A stretch of 40,791 nucleotides of DNA, from the NCBI GenBank assembly GCA_024409235.1, contig JAKSUA010000024.1:1-40791 (forward strand). Direction: 5' to 3'. The position numbers and the translations under genes are program-made. The notes beneath the pieces were generated by a model. That model did not search any database, was not told the DNA's origin, and worked only from the letters and a program-made list of their open reading frames with translations. This document shows positions 1 to 8,919 of the stretch, in pieces. Positions within the stretch are counted from its first letter, which is position 1. The number at the start of each line of letters is the position of its first letter. The stretch comes from Bacteroidales bacterium (GTDB lineage Bacteria > Bacteroidota > Bacteroidia > Bacteroidales > UBA1715).

Positions 1-1696
1 TCATAAATCCAGCTTTGATTGAAAGTTCAATTTCGTTTTTCAATTCTTCCAAAGAACCGATACATTTCTCTTCTGATTTATCTTCGCTCAACCAAATTGG
101 AAGAGGAGTTCCCCAGAAACGAGAACGGGATAAGTTCCAATCGTTCAAGTTTTCCAACCATTTACCGAAACGGCCAGAACCAGTAGAAGCAGGTTTCCAA
201 TTGATAGTGTTGTTCAATTCCATCATACGCTCTTTGCGTTCAGGACTTTTAATGAACCAGCTGTCAAGAGGGTAGTAAAGAATTGGTTTGTCAGTTCTCC
301 AACAGTGTGGATAGTTGTGTACATGTTTTTCGATTTTGAAAACCTTATTTTCGGCTTTCAATGCCATACAAATACTTACGTCAAGTGTTTCGTCTTTGTC
401 GGTTAATGTTGCGTCGTATGCGTTTTTTACATAGCGACCAGCAACAGATTTGTATGCTTCAACATTTACATTTGACTTAACAAAGTCAGCATCCATTTCT
501 TCCACAGGAATCATACGACCTTGTTTGTCAACAAGAGGAGATGTTTTTCCGTTTTTGTCAACGACAAGCATTCCCGAAATACCAGCTTTTTTAGCAACAA
601 AAGCATCGTCAGCACCGAATGTTGGCGCAATGTGAACGATACCGGTACCATCTTCTGTTGTTACATAATCACCTGCAATAACTTCGAAGGCTTTTCCGTC
701 AACTTTTACCCATGGTTGCAATTGTTCGTATTGTACGCCAATAAGTTCACTTGCAGGAATTTCTGCCAAAATAGTATATGGGATAATTTTGTCGCCAACG
801 TTATATGCCGCGAAATCAGCATTTTCACCATCTTTATGGAAATATGCAGTAACGCGGTCTTTAGCCATAATGGCTGTCATTGGTGCGCCAGTGTATGGGT
901 TGAATGTTTTAATTTTTACATATTGGATTTTTGGACCAACACAAAGTGCAGTGTTACTGCTTAGTGTCCATGGAGTAGTTGTCCAAGCCAATATATATAA
1001 ATCAGTTTCTACGCCTGCAAATAACGACTCACTTTTTGCATTGCGAACAACTTTAAATTGTGCAGTACAAGTTGTGTCTTTTACATCGCGGTAGCAACCA
1101 GGTTGGTTTAATTCATGAGAACTTAAACCCGTACCAGCAGCAGGAGAATATGGTTGGATAGTATATCCTTTGTAAAGGAGTCCTTTTTTGTACAATTCCT
1201 TCAATAAATACCAAAGTGTTTCGATGTATTTATTGTCGTATGTAATGTAAGGGTCTTTCATATCAACCCAATAACCAATGCGTTGTGTAAGATTTTCCCA
1301 TTGGCTTGTATATTTCATCACATTGTTACGGCATGCGTTGTTATAGTCTTCAACGCTGATTTTTGTACCAATGTCTTCTTTGGTAATGCCAAGTTCTTTT
1401 TCTACACCAAGTTCTACTGGAAGTCCGTGAGTATCCCAACCGGCCTTGCGGTGAACTTGAAAACCTTGCATAGTTTTATAACGGCATACAGAATCCTTGA
1501 TGGTACGAGCCATTACGTGGTGAATACCAGGAAGACCGTTTGCCGATGGAGGACCTTCGAAAAATACAAATGATTTGTGACCTTCACGAGTTGACACACT
1601 TTTGTTAAATGTGTCATTATCAATCCATTTCTGTAGAATATCTTTGTTGACCTGAGATAAATCTAACCCAGAATATTCTTTAAACTTATCACTCAT
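1..1696 (-). CDS. ileS: Isoleucyl-tRNA synthetase, N-terminal part (cut by window edge)
   Basis: Cytoplasmic class I aminoacyl-tRNA synthetase that charges tRNA-Ile. About 565 codons are visible, reading from the ATG at 1696 leftwards out of the window. The N-terminus carries the class I signature region (EGPPSANGLPGIHH, the HIGH box written as GIHH), followed by GWDTHGLPVE, which is typical of IleS. The editing (CP1) domain follows, with AWTTTPWTL and a later GTGIVHIAPTFGADD segment. The KMSKS loop and the C-terminal anticodon domain lie outside the window. A -7 element lies just upstream on the same strand. Valyl- or leucyl-tRNA synthetases are related, but the motif spelling favours IleS. 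Confidence 0.96.
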   Translation of the reverse strand, partial: MSDKFKEYSGLDLSQVNKDILQKWIDNDTFNKSVSTREGHKSFVFFEGPPSANGLPGIHHVMARTIKDSVCRYKTMQGFQVHRKAGWDTHGLPVELGVEKELGITKEDIGTKISVEDYNNACRNNVMKYTSQWENLTQRIGYWVDMKDPYITYDNKYIETLWYLLKELYKKGLLYKGYTIQPYSPAAGTGLSSHELNQPGCYRDVKDTTCTAQFKVVRNAKSESLFAGVETDLYILAWTTTPWTLSSNTALCVGPKIQYVKIKTFNPYTGAPMTAIMAKDRVTAYFHKDGENADFAAYNVGDKIIPYTILAEIPASELIGVQYEQLQPWVKVDGKAFEVIAGDYVTTEDGTGIVHIAPTFGADDAFVAKKAGISGMLVVDKNGKTSPLVDKQGRMIPVEEMDADFVKSNVNVEAYKSVAGRYVKNAYDATLTDKDETLDVSICMALKAENKVFKIEKHVHNYPHCWRTDKPILYYPLDSWFIKSPERKERMMELNNTINWKPASTGSGRFGKWLENLNDWNLSRSRFWGTPLPIWLSEDKSEEKCIGSLEELKNEIELSIKAGFM

Positions 1697-1720
1697 TGTA
1701 AAAAACGTTTTTTAGTGGGG

Positions 1721-1728
1721 CAAATATA
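1721..1728 (-). promoter_or_regulatory. Bacteroidota -7 element for ileS
   Basis: TATATTTG on the minus strand, a full match to TAnnTTTG, 24 bases upstream of the ileS ATG. I see no good -33 element. The leader also contains the self-complementary stretch AAAAAACGTTTTTT at 1700-1713, of unknown meaning. Confidence 0.5.
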
Positions 1729-1919
1729 CTTTATATTTAAAAGGATTGTATGCCACAAAACTCTAAACTTATTAAGAAAAAAGACGAAAGTTGTTGATAA
1801 GTTTTTGAAAAGCTGAAAAATCTGTCGTTTTGTTGGCTTGAATGTTTTTGTGAATCTTTAATTGTTGAAAAACTTATGTAAAAAAAACAAATAGGAGGGC
1901 GTTTTCGTTAATTAGATTT

Positions 1920-1927
1920 TATCTTTG
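1920..1927 (+). promoter_or_regulatory. Bacteroidota -7 element for the antiporter gene
   Basis: TATCTTTG, a full match to TAnnTTTG, 14 bases before the ATG at 1942. The ileS and antiporter promoters diverge within the 245-base gap. The remainder of the gap shows no other structure. Confidence 0.6.
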
Positions 1928-1941
1928 TAAAAAAATCAAAT

Positions 1942-4188
1942 ATGTCTCATTTACCAACATTAGTTTACGATTTAGCCCTGATTTTGATAATGGCTGGTGT
2001 TGTAACGTTGCTGTTTAAAAAACTGCAGCAGCCGTTGGTGTTGGGGTATATTGTAGTTGGAATAATAGCCGGGCCATATATTGATTTGCTTCCTTCGGTA
2101 ACGGACAAAACGAATATCTCAACTTGGGCGGATATTGGAGTGATATTCCTGCTGTTTGCATTAGGATTGGAGTTCAGTGTGAAAAAGTTGATGAATGTAG
2201 GCGCTTCAGCATTTATAACTGCATTTACCGAAGTGATTTCTATGCTTATCATAGGTTTTATATTTGGAAAAATTGTTGGTTGGGGAAATATGGAAAGTTT
2301 GTTTCTTGGGGGAATGTTGTCCATGTCGTCAACAACAATAATAATAAAGGCTTTTGATGATTTGAATGTGAAAGGGCAAAAATTTACCGGTGTTGTTTTT
2401 GGAACTCTTGTTGTAGAAGATATTGTCGCAATTTTGATGATGGTTCTGCTGCCAACAATTGCAGTTAGTCAGCAGTTTGCCGGTTTCGAAATGATAGAGA
2501 GTCTCTTTAAGTTGGGCTTTTTTATGGTTCTTTGGTTTATTGTGGGAATATTTGTTCTTCCTTCATTCTTTAAGAAAGTAAAGCCTTTGTTGACAGATGA
2601 GATGCTTTTGATTATATCGTTGGGATTGTGTTTGGGAATGGTTGTTTTTGCAGTTCAAGTTGGTTTTTCATCTGCTTTGGGAGCTTTTATGATGGGATCA
2701 ATTTTGTCAGAAACATTGGAAGGACCTAAAATAGAACATTTAATAAAGAGTCTGAAAGATTTCTTTGGAGCAGTTTTCTTTGTGTCTGTAGGAATGTTGG
2801 TCGATCCAAATATTTTGTTTGAATATTGGGGTACTATATTATTGATAACGTTTGTCGTATTGTTTTTTAAACCAATTTGCTCGGCATTAGGAGTTTTATT
2901 GTCAGGGCAGAGTTTGAAAATAGCAGTACAGTCGGGATTAAGTCTTGCTCAAATCGGTGAATTCGCTTTCATTATTGCTTCGGTAGGTGTTTCTACCAAT
3001 GTGATAAGTTCTCAGATATATCCGATAATTGTTGCTGTTTCTGTTATTACAACTTTCACAACTCCATATTTCATTAGGCTTTCTGATATGGTATATGAAA
3101 AAATCCAACAAAATACTTCGAAGGAAATTTTGGAGAAAATAGAGAAAGTTTCTCAGGGAACACGGGTTTTAAATAAAGAAACTGACTGGCGTTTGTTGCT
3201 GAAGAAAACAGCTGGACGTGATATTATATATTGTGTAATAATATTTACGATAAATGCGATTGCTTTCCGTTTTCTTGGACCGCTTCTAGAAAATTTTGTG
3301 CCAGAAGAGTGGGTGAAGATTATTACAGGTATCATTGCACTGATAGCTATGGCTCCATTTTTACGTGTAATAATGTTGAATAAGGGTAATGTGGAATTGT
3401 TCCAGAAATTGTGGAATCAAAATTACTTTAACAAAGGAGGATTGATTTCAGTTGTGATTTTTCAAGCTGGTTTAGCAATTGGTTTTATATGTACAGTTTT
3501 AGCAAAAATGTTCAGTATGTCGCAGAAATTGGAAATTTTAGTGGCATTGGGTGTTTTTGTGATAATAGGTTTGTCGCGTCATATTCTACGCAGTTATAAT
3601 AAAATAGAACGGCGTTTTGTAGATAATTTAAATGGTAGAAACGAAGATGTTGATGATGAAAAAACTCTTAAACACAGTTTTGATACACATTTGATAGACA
3701 GAAACATACACATGGCGGAAATGGTGGTTCCGGTAAACTCATCATTTATTGGGAAAACATTGTTGGAAACAAATGTAAAACAGAATTTTGGCGTTACGAT
3801 AGTGAAAATTATTCGTGGCTCTCTTGAAATTGATATACCGGAAGCATGTGAGGTTGTTTATCCTCAGGATGTATTAGTTGTGTTAGGAAATGACGAACAA
3901 ATAGCATCGTTTTCATCATTTCTGGACGTGGAAAACAGAAAGTTGGAGAATTCCGTGAAGTCTGACATTACTTTAGAATCTATATGGATAGAACCTGATT
4001 CTGTATTGTGCGGAAAAAGTATTTTGCAGTCAGGGTTGAAAGACGAGGTTCGCTGTTTGGTTGTAGGAATTGAACGGAAAGGAAAATCTATGATGAGTCC
4101 TCATTATACTATGGTTTTCGAGGCTGGCGATTTGGTTTGGATTGTGGGGGATAAGCAAAAGTTGTATGCTTTTTTGAAGAAAAAGTAA
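1942..4188 (+). CDS. CPA2-family cation:proton antiporter with two RCK_C domains
   Basis: Inner-membrane monovalent cation:proton antiporter of the KefB/KefC (CPA2) type, expected to exchange K+ or Na+ for H+. Residues 1 to about 390 form the multi-helix Na_H_exchanger domain, including GALGAFMMGS-type and SLAQIGEFAFI segments typical of the family. A second hydrophobic block of about four helices (roughly 430-555) follows. Two cytoplasmic RCK_C (TrkA-C) modules then lie at about 590-665 and 670-748. I see no RCK_N (Rossmann NAD-binding) domain between membrane and RCK_C parts, which differs from E. coli KefB/KefC. The 748-residue length fits Bacteroidales homologues. It has its own promoter and appears monocistronic. 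Confidence 0.9.
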   Translation: MSHLPTLVYDLALILIMAGVVTLLFKKLQQPLVLGYIVVGIIAGPYIDLLPSVTDKTNISTWADIGVIFLLFALGLEFSVKKLMNVGASAFITAFTEVISMLIIGFIFGKIVGWGNMESLFLGGMLSMSSTTIIIKAFDDLNVKGQKFTGVVFGTLVVEDIVAILMMVLLPTIAVSQQFAGFEMIESLFKLGFFMVLWFIVGIFVLPSFFKKVKPLLTDEMLLIISLGLCLGMVVFAVQVGFSSALGAFMMGSILSETLEGPKIEHLIKSLKDFFGAVFFVSVGMLVDPNILFEYWGTILLITFVVLFFKPICSALGVLLSGQSLKIAVQSGLSLAQIGEFAFIIASVGVSTNVISSQIYPIIVAVSVITTFTTPYFIRLSDMVYEKIQQNTSKEILEKIEKVSQGTRVLNKETDWRLLLKKTAGRDIIYCVIIFTINAIAFRFLGPLLENFVPEEWVKIITGIIALIAMAPFLRVIMLNKGNVELFQKLWNQNYFNKGGLISVVIFQAGLAIGFICTVLAKMFSMSQKLEILVALGVFVIIGLSRHILRSYNKIERRFVDNLNGRNEDVDDEKTLKHSFDTHLIDRNIHMAEMVVPVNSSFIGKTLLETNVKQNFGVTIVKIIRGSLEIDIPEACEVVYPQDVLVVLGNDEQIASFSSFLDVENRKLENSVKSDITLESIWIEPDSVLCGKSILQSGLKDEVRCLVVGIERKGKSMMSPHYTMVFEAGDLVWIVGDKQKLYAFLKKK

Positions 4189-4260
4189 TTTTGTCTTTTT
4201 AATAAACTTTTTTGCTACGAAAAAAATGAGATAACACATCGTAAATGTGAAAGAAAATTC

Positions 4261-4268
4261 TATTTTTG
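4261..4268 (+). promoter_or_regulatory. Bacteroidota -7 element for the TPR protein-ribH operon
   Basis: TATTTTTG, a full TAnnTTTG match, 28 bases before the ATG at 4297. It drives the TPR protein and, by overlap, ribH. Confidence 0.55.
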
Positions 4269-4296
4269 CACTCAAATTATTAAATATCGAAAAACA

Positions 4297-4980
4297 ATGG
4301 CAGAAGAAATTCAGAATCAGGAACAATTAGAAGAACAAATTGGTGATTCATTGACAAAGATTGAAAAGTTTATTGAAGATAATAAAAAGGTTGTAGTGGC
4401 TACAATTGCAGTGGTTGTAGTTTTGATTTGTGGTTTCTTTGCCTATAAAAATCTATATTTGGATAAACAACAGGATAAGGCTTTGGCTGCAATGTTCCAG
4501 GCTGAAAATCAATTCCGTGCAGATTCATTCCATATTGCATTGTATGGAAATGAAAATGTAACTGGTTTTGTTGATGTGATTGATGAATATGGAAACACTA
4601 GTGCAGGAAATACAGCTTGTTATTATGCAGGAATATGTGCAATGAGACTAGGAGAGTTTGAAGATGCTATCAAATATCTTGAAGATTTCTCTACAAATGA
4701 TCCAATTGTTGGTCCTGAATCAATTGCTTTGTTGGGTGATGCTTATGCAGAATTAGAAGACTATAAAAAAGCAGCATCTAAATATGAAAAAGCTGCTAAG
4801 AAAGCTGATAGTGAATTGTTAAGCCCTATATTTTTGATGAAAGCTGGTAAGGCTTATGAAAAAATAGGTGATAACGGCTCTGCTGTAAAAGCTTATACAA
4901 AAATTAAGGAAGATTATAATAATTCTCCTGAAGCAGCATCAATTGAAAAATACATAACTCGTGCTCAATTGAAGAAATAA
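4297..4980 (+). CDS. Membrane-anchored tetratricopeptide repeat protein (YfgM-like)
   Basis: A 227-residue protein with an acidic, cytoplasmic N-terminus. One transmembrane helix lies at about residues 30-52 (a run of V/I/L ending in [10 protein letters not shown]), followed by a C-terminal domain of tetratricopeptide helices. TPR-like segments include [45 protein letters not shown] and [19 protein letters not shown]. The architecture matches the YfgM/TPR_21 group of envelope proteins that assist Sec-exported proteins; that role is inferred, not seen. Its stop overlaps the ATG of ribH by one base, so the two are probably translationally coupled. Confidence 0.85.
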   Translation: MAEEIQNQEQLEEQIGDSLTKIEKFIEDNKKVVVATIAVVVVLICGFFAYKNLYLDKQQDKALAAMFQAENQFRADSFHIALYGNENVTGFVDVIDEYGNTSAGNTACYYAGICAMRLGEFEDAIKYLEDFSTNDPIVGPESIALLGDAYAELEDYKKAASKYEKAAKKADSELLSPIFLMKAGKAYEKIGDNGSAVKAYTKIKEDYNNSPEAASIEKYITRAQLKK

Positions 4981-5459
4981 TGGCTACTTCATTAAAAAAC
5001 CTTTCTGAATATAATCCTGATTCTGTACCAAATGCTTCGGAATTGTCCGTTGGTATTGTTGTGGCAGAATGGAATATGGATGTAAATACCAAATTGTTGC
5101 AGGGAGCTGTAGAAACTTTGCAAAAACACGGTGTTTCAGAAAAAAACATCATTGTGAATTATGTTCCAGGTTCTTTTGAACTAACTTATGGTGCTCGTGT
5201 CATGGCTGAGAATTATGACGTTGATGCTGTAATTGTTATAGGAACGGTAATTCAAGGTGAAACTCCTCATTTTACATATATTTGTCAGTCTGTATCTTAT
5301 GGCATGACAGAATTGAATTTATCGTATGATTTACCTTTCATTTTTGGTCTGCTTACGGTAAATACAAAGGAACAGGCTATGGACCGTGCTGGAGGAAAAT
5401 ATGGTAATAAGGGCGTTGAAGCAGCTGTTACTGCTATAAAAATGGCTCTTTACAATTAG
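4980..5459 (+). CDS. ribH: 6,7-dimethyl-8-ribityllumazine synthase
   Basis: Catalyses the penultimate step of riboflavin synthesis, condensing 5-amino-6-ribitylaminouracil with 3,4-dihydroxybutanone 4-phosphate. At 159 residues it has the usual length. Diagnostic segments are [10 protein letters not shown] (around residue 63) and [14 protein letters not shown], with the catalytic His at about 97; Gln stands where many homologues have Arg (VIRG). [23 protein letters not shown] follows near the C-terminus. The ATG overlaps the upstream TPR stop codon (TAATG). Flavin supply is relevant to the FMN-dependent Rnf complex further on, although no regulatory link is visible and there is no FMN riboswitch. 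Confidence 0.96.
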   Translation: MATSLKNLSEYNPDSVPNASELSVGIVVAEWNMDVNTKLLQGAVETLQKHGVSEKNIIVNYVPGSFELTYGARVMAENYDVDAVIVIGTVIQGETPHFTYICQSVSYGMTELNLSYDLPFIFGLLTVNTKEQAMDRAGGKYGNKGVEAAVTAIKMALYN

Positions 5460-5487
5460 TAAAATCTATTTTCATAAATAAAATTTC

Positions 5488-5495
5488 TATCTTTG
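5488..5495 (+). promoter_or_regulatory. Bacteroidota -7 element for the DUF2520-kdsC-UbiA-maf cluster
   Basis: TATCTTTG, 27 bases before the ATG at 5523. It probably serves the tightly packed run of four genes to 8327. Confidence 0.5.
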
Positions 5496-5522
5496 TCTTT
5501 GTAGGCAAGGATAGTTTTTTTT

Positions 5523-6290
5523 ATGGACGTAGTTATTATAGGAGCAGGAAATGTCGGTACGCACTTTGCAAAAGCTTTGCAAATGGCTGGGGCTAATATA
5601 ATACAGGTCTTTAGCCGTACAATGAAATCTGCGGTAGAATTGGCTTCAGAAGTAAGTAGTTCCTTTACTACGGATATTCAGAATGTTACACAAAATGCTG
5701 ATTTGTATTTACTTTGTGTTAATGACAGCACAATTTCTCCAATAATAAAACAGTTGCAAATTGGTGAAAAATTGATTGTCCACACTTCTGGATGTGTTGG
5801 TATTGATGTTTTTGAGGGATATGCTTTAAATTATGGGTGTGTTTATCCAGTTCAGTCATTCTCAAAATTTAAGGACTTAAATTATAATGAAATCCCTGTT
5901 TTTGTAGAGGCGAACAATGATGAAAATCAGCAGGTTTTAATAGATTTAATGAGGTTAATAACTCCACATGTCCAGATTCTTTCATCGCAACAACGGAAAT
6001 ATTTACATTTGAGTGCTGTTTTATTAAATAATTTCACAAATCATCTTTGTACGTTGTCAGAAATGATGATGAAAGAAAATCAGTTACAATTTGATTTGCT
6101 GAAACCTTTATTGAAAGAAACGTTTGAGAAAATTGTAAAATATTCTCCTTATGAAGCTCAAACGGGACCAGCTGTCCGTGGAGATGAGTTTATTTTGCAA
6201 AAACATAGGGAACTTCTTGAAAATCATCGTGATATATTAGAAATATATAATGCAATAAGTTATAGTATAAAAAAGACACATACGAAATAA
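5523..6290 (+). CDS. Rossmann-like protein with DUF2520 domain
   Basis: A 255-residue protein beginning with a nucleotide-binding Rossmann motif (VVIIGAGNVGTHFAKAL) and a following FSRT stretch that suggests NADP preference. The C-terminal half is the all-helical DUF2520 domain; the segment LHLSAVLLNNFTNHL and the later GPAVRGDE are characteristic. It resembles ketopantoate reductase and F420-dependent NADP oxidoreductase folds, but the substrate is unknown. It is the first gene of a cluster in which the next start lies one base after its stop. Widely conserved in Bacteroidota next to kdsC-like, UbiA and maf genes (general knowledge). Confidence 0.88.
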   Translation: MDVVIIGAGNVGTHFAKALQMAGANIIQVFSRTMKSAVELASEVSSSFTTDIQNVTQNADLYLLCVNDSTISPIIKQLQIGEKLIVHTSGCVGIDVFEGYALNYGCVYPVQSFSKFKDLNYNEIPVFVEANNDENQQVLIDLMRLITPHVQILSSQQRKYLHLSAVLLNNFTNHLCTLSEMMMKENQLQFDLLKPLLKETFEKIVKYSPYEAQTGPAVRGDEFILQKHRELLENHRDILEIYNAISYSIKKTHTK

Positions 6291-6291
6291 T

Positions 6292-6816
6292 ATGATGGTA
6301 AAGTTTAAAGAAAAATTAAAAAATATAAAAGCGTTTGTTTTTGACGTTGATGGTGTTTGGACAAATGGTTATGTGTATGTTGATGGAACAGGTTTACAAA
6401 TGAGGACAACAAACACAAAAGATGGGTATGCAGTACATTATGCCTCAAAAATTGGTTATCCTATAGGAATAATTACGGGTGGAAAATGTAAGTCGGTAAT
6501 AGGAAGATTTCAGGATTTAGGTGTACATGATGTTTATATAGAAGCTTGTGACAAAATGGTTTGTTTTGAAGATTTCTTAACAAAACATAATCTAAAACCA
6601 AAAGAAGTTATGTATATGGGTGACGATATTCCTGACATGCGTGTTATGAAACGATGTGGTCTAAAGGTTTGTCCTGCGGATGCAGCTCATGAGATTAAAG
6701 AAATTGCTGATTATGTGTCAGATAGGGCTGGTGGACAAGGGTGTGTGCGTGATGTTGTAGAACAGACTTTGAGAGCTCAAGATAATTGGTTAAGAAAAGA
6801 AGCTTATGTTTGGTAA
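6292..6816 (+). CDS. KdsC-like HAD phosphatase (3-deoxy-D-manno-octulosonate 8-phosphate phosphatase family)
   Basis: A small capless HAD enzyme of 174 residues, the size of KdsC, which makes Kdo for lipopolysaccharide. The nucleophile motif is FVFDVDGVWTNG with Asp18 and Asp20; family members usually read DGVLTDG, so W and N are local substitutions that leave both catalytic Asp in place. Motif II lies in GIITGGK and motif III/IV in YMGDDIPDM. The C-terminal GGQGCVRDVVEQ fits KdsC. Two ATG codons are in tandem (6292, 6295) and either may be used. The following gene begins inside or just past its stop. Confidence 0.88.
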   Translation: MMVKFKEKLKNIKAFVFDVDGVWTNGYVYVDGTGLQMRTTNTKDGYAVHYASKIGYPIGIITGGKCKSVIGRFQDLGVHDVYIEACDKMVCFEDFLTKHNLKPKEVMYMGDDIPDMRVMKRCGLKVCPADAAHEIKEIADYVSDRAGGQGCVRDVVEQTLRAQDNWLRKEAYVW

Positions 6817-6817
6817 T

Positions 6818-7735
6818 ATGATGGATTTCATTCGATTAATAAGATATAAGAATCTGCTTATAATTGTTGCAACAATGTTAGTTGTACGTTATGCATTAAT
6901 TGGTGCATTTATGCCGTTGCAACTTTCTATTATTGGTTTTTGTTTACTAATTACTGCTACGGTTTGTATTTCTGCTGCAGGTTACATTATTAATGATTAT
7001 TTTGATGTAAATGCAGATATGATGAATAAACCAGATAAAGTTATCATAGGAAAAACAATAAACCGAAGGAATGCGATGATTATGCATTGGGTTTTGAACA
7101 TAATTGGTTGTATTTGTGGAGGTATAGTTTCTTTTGGTATCGGAAGGCCTAGTTTTACATTTATATTCTTGTTTATTACAGGTATATTATGGTTTTATTC
7201 AACAACTTTCAGTAAAGAACCTGTCCTAGGAAATGTTGTAGTTGCGTTGTTGGTTGCTGCAGTTCCAATGATAGAGGTTTTGTATGAAATGTTGCCGTTA
7301 TTAGCCTTGCCAATGGATGTTCTGGGCAATATGCATATTCGTTTTGAAGAAATTTTAGTATGGAGTCTTGGTTATACAATTTTTGCATTCTTACTAACTT
7401 TAGAACGCGAAATGGTTAAAGATATTGAAGATATTGAAGGTGATCAGACGTATGGAAGAAATACCTTACCGATTTCTTCGGGTATAAATGTAGCTCGTTA
7501 TTGTACTATAGGAGTGAGCCTCGTAGTAATAATAGCTTTATTTTATGCTCAAGTCTGTAAACTAAACGATGTGTATTCCTTACTTTTCTTAAATATTGGA
7601 GTAGAATTACCATTGTTGTATTCTTTGATATGCTTGATTCGGGCAGATTCTGCAGAAGATTATTCTCGTGTAAGTTTTGTTTTGAAACTTGTAATGATGA
7701 TGGGATTATTATTTTTGATTCCAAAACTTTTTTAG
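6818..7735 (+). CDS. UbiA-family prenyltransferase
   Basis: Integral-membrane aromatic/lipid prenyltransferase of about 305 residues. The two Asp-rich motifs that bind Mg-prenyl diphosphate are clear: INDYFDVNADMMNKPDK near residues 57-74 and KDIEDIEGDQTYGRNTLP near 200. About eight hydrophobic helices surround them. In Bacteroidota this family is usually labelled geranylgeranylglycerol-phosphate geranylgeranyltransferase, but the true substrate is uncertain. The start was chosen at 6818, two bases after the kdsC stop (TAATATGATG). An ATG at 6806 would overlap kdsC by 11 bases and add four residues, and the ATG at 6821 is also possible. Confidence 0.9.
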   Translation: MMDFIRLIRYKNLLIIVATMLVVRYALIGAFMPLQLSIIGFCLLITATVCISAAGYIINDYFDVNADMMNKPDKVIIGKTINRRNAMIMHWVLNIIGCICGGIVSFGIGRPSFTFIFLFITGILWFYSTTFSKEPVLGNVVVALLVAAVPMIEVLYEMLPLLALPMDVLGNMHIRFEEILVWSLGYTIFAFLLTLEREMVKDIEDIEGDQTYGRNTLPISSGINVARYCTIGVSLVVIIALFYAQVCKLNDVYSLLFLNIGVELPLLYSLICLIRADSAEDYSRVSFVLKLVMMMGLLFLIPKLF

Positions 7736-7736
7736 A

Positions 7737-8327
7737 ATGAATTTGTTAGCAGAAAAATTACAGAAATATCACGTTATTTTAGGATCGGCATCGGCAAGAA
7801 GAAAGGAGTTGCTGGCAGGATTAGATATTCCTTTTGAGGTTCGGGTAAAAGAAACAAATGAATTTGTTGACAAATCATTGGCATTAGAAGAAATTCCTCA
7901 ATCGATTGCTGAACAAAAATTTGCGGCATTAATACCTGATTTAACAGACAATGATTTTTTGATAACTGCAGATACTTTAGTGTTTTGTGGTGACAGAGTG
8001 ATTGGAAAGCCAAAAACAAAACAGGATGCTTTTGAAATGATCCGTTTTTTGTCTGGGAAAAAACATATTGTTGTGACTGGCGTTTGTTATGGAACAAAAA
8101 ATCATCATAAAGCTTTTCGGTGCAAATCGCAGGTGACGTTTTCTGAAATTTGTGACCAAGATATTTCGTATTATATTGAAAAATATAAGCCAATGGATAA
8201 AGCTGGTGCTTATGGCGTTCAGGAATGGATAGGGTATATGGGAATCGAGAAAATAAAAGGGTCTTATTATAATGTTATGGGACTTCCTGTTCACATGTTA
8301 TATAAAAAGATTGTCAGCTTTAGATAA
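7737..8327 (+). CDS. maf: Maf family nucleoside triphosphate pyrophosphatase
   Basis: Cytoplasmic house-cleaning pyrophosphatase that hydrolyses non-canonical or modified nucleotides (dTTP/UTP type in E. coli YhdE). At 196 residues it has normal length. The family signature LGSASARRKELLAGL is near the N-terminus, followed by the metal-site Asp in ITADTLV, GKPKTKQDAFEM and DKAGAYGVQEW. It starts one base after the UbiA stop, so it is the last gene of that cluster. The subtype (dTTP/UTP versus m7GTP) is suggested as the YhdE type by AGAYGVQEW, but this is an inference. Confidence 0.95.
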   Translation: MNLLAEKLQKYHVILGSASARRKELLAGLDIPFEVRVKETNEFVDKSLALEEIPQSIAEQKFAALIPDLTDNDFLITADTLVFCGDRVIGKPKTKQDAFEMIRFLSGKKHIVVTGVCYGTKNHHKAFRCKSQVTFSEICDQDISYYIEKYKPMDKAGAYGVQEWIGYMGIEKIKGSYYNVMGLPVHMLYKKIVSFR

Positions 8328-8349
8328 GATGATTATTTATTCTTGCATC

Positions 8350-8379
8350 TTGTTTGTATGTATAAAAATTGTAGTTTTG
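8350..8379 (+). promoter_or_regulatory. Bacteroidota promoter (-33 TTG, -7 TAGTTTTG) for the DUF1573 gene
   Basis: TTG at 8350-8352 and TAGTTTTG at 8372-8379 are separated by exactly 19 bases, the consensus spacing. The ATG is 16 bases downstream. It is one of the two best-spaced promoters in the window. Confidence 0.65.
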
Positions 8380-8395
8380 TGAACTATTACTATTT

Positions 8396-8917
8396 ATGAG
8401 GCAAGGATTTGCTATATTATTGATTCTATCTTGTGTTTTTGTTTCGTGTTCTCGCACAAAAATGCTGCAAAAACATGCTACAAAAGCTCATATTGAATTT
8501 AAAGAAGGACGTCACGACTTTGGAAAAGTTATTTTTGGACAACCTGCTGTTCATGATTTTGTATTTGTGAATACGGGAGTAGATACTTTAATTATAAATG
8601 AAGTCCAAAGTACATGTGGATGTACAATTCCAAAATGGTCTGATGAACCTGTTGCCCCAGGTAATAAAGGTGTAATTTCTGTTTCTTACGATACTCACCG
8701 TAGTGGTGAATTTGAAAAGGGAATAACGGTGTTTTCTAATGCCGACAATAGTGCAATGTTATTAGTTATTGCTGGTTTTGTTACACCAAATCCAAATAAA
8801 CAGATACTTGGTGCAAGTAAAACAGTGAAAACAGAACAGAAAGAAACAATTATTTTTGACAATTCGGCAGATACTACAGTTCGAATTGATAGCGAAATCC
8901 TTGAAATACAAAAATAA
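8396..8917 (+). CDS. DUF1573 lipoprotein
   Basis: An exported lipoprotein of 173 residues. The signal peptide ends in a lipobox (FVSC, Cys18). One DUF1573 domain follows (about 30-125) with the hallmark HDFGKVIFG, FVNTGVDTLIINEV and STCGCTIP segments, an immunoglobulin-like fold common in Bacteroidota envelope proteins. The function is unknown. The last 45 residues are of low hydrophobicity and lack recognisable motifs. It has its own promoter and lies two bases before the aminotransferase gene, so the two are probably co-transcribed. Confidence 0.88.
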   Translation: MRQGFAILLILSCVFVSCSRTKMLQKHATKAHIEFKEGRHDFGKVIFGQPAVHDFVFVNTGVDTLIINEVQSTCGCTIPKWSDEPVAPGNKGVISVSYDTHRSGEFEKGITVFSNADNSAMLLVIAGFVTPNPNKQILGASKTVKTEQKETIIFDNSADTTVRIDSEILEIQK

Positions 8918-8919
8918 AG

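Noticed and set aside
450..1573. Several + strand open frames at the left edge
   Set aside because: They lie opposite ileS, which has the class I synthetase motifs and reads through without a stop.
1700..1713. AAAAAACGTTTTTT as an operator
   Set aside because: Short A/T palindromes of this type are expected by chance in such AT-rich DNA.
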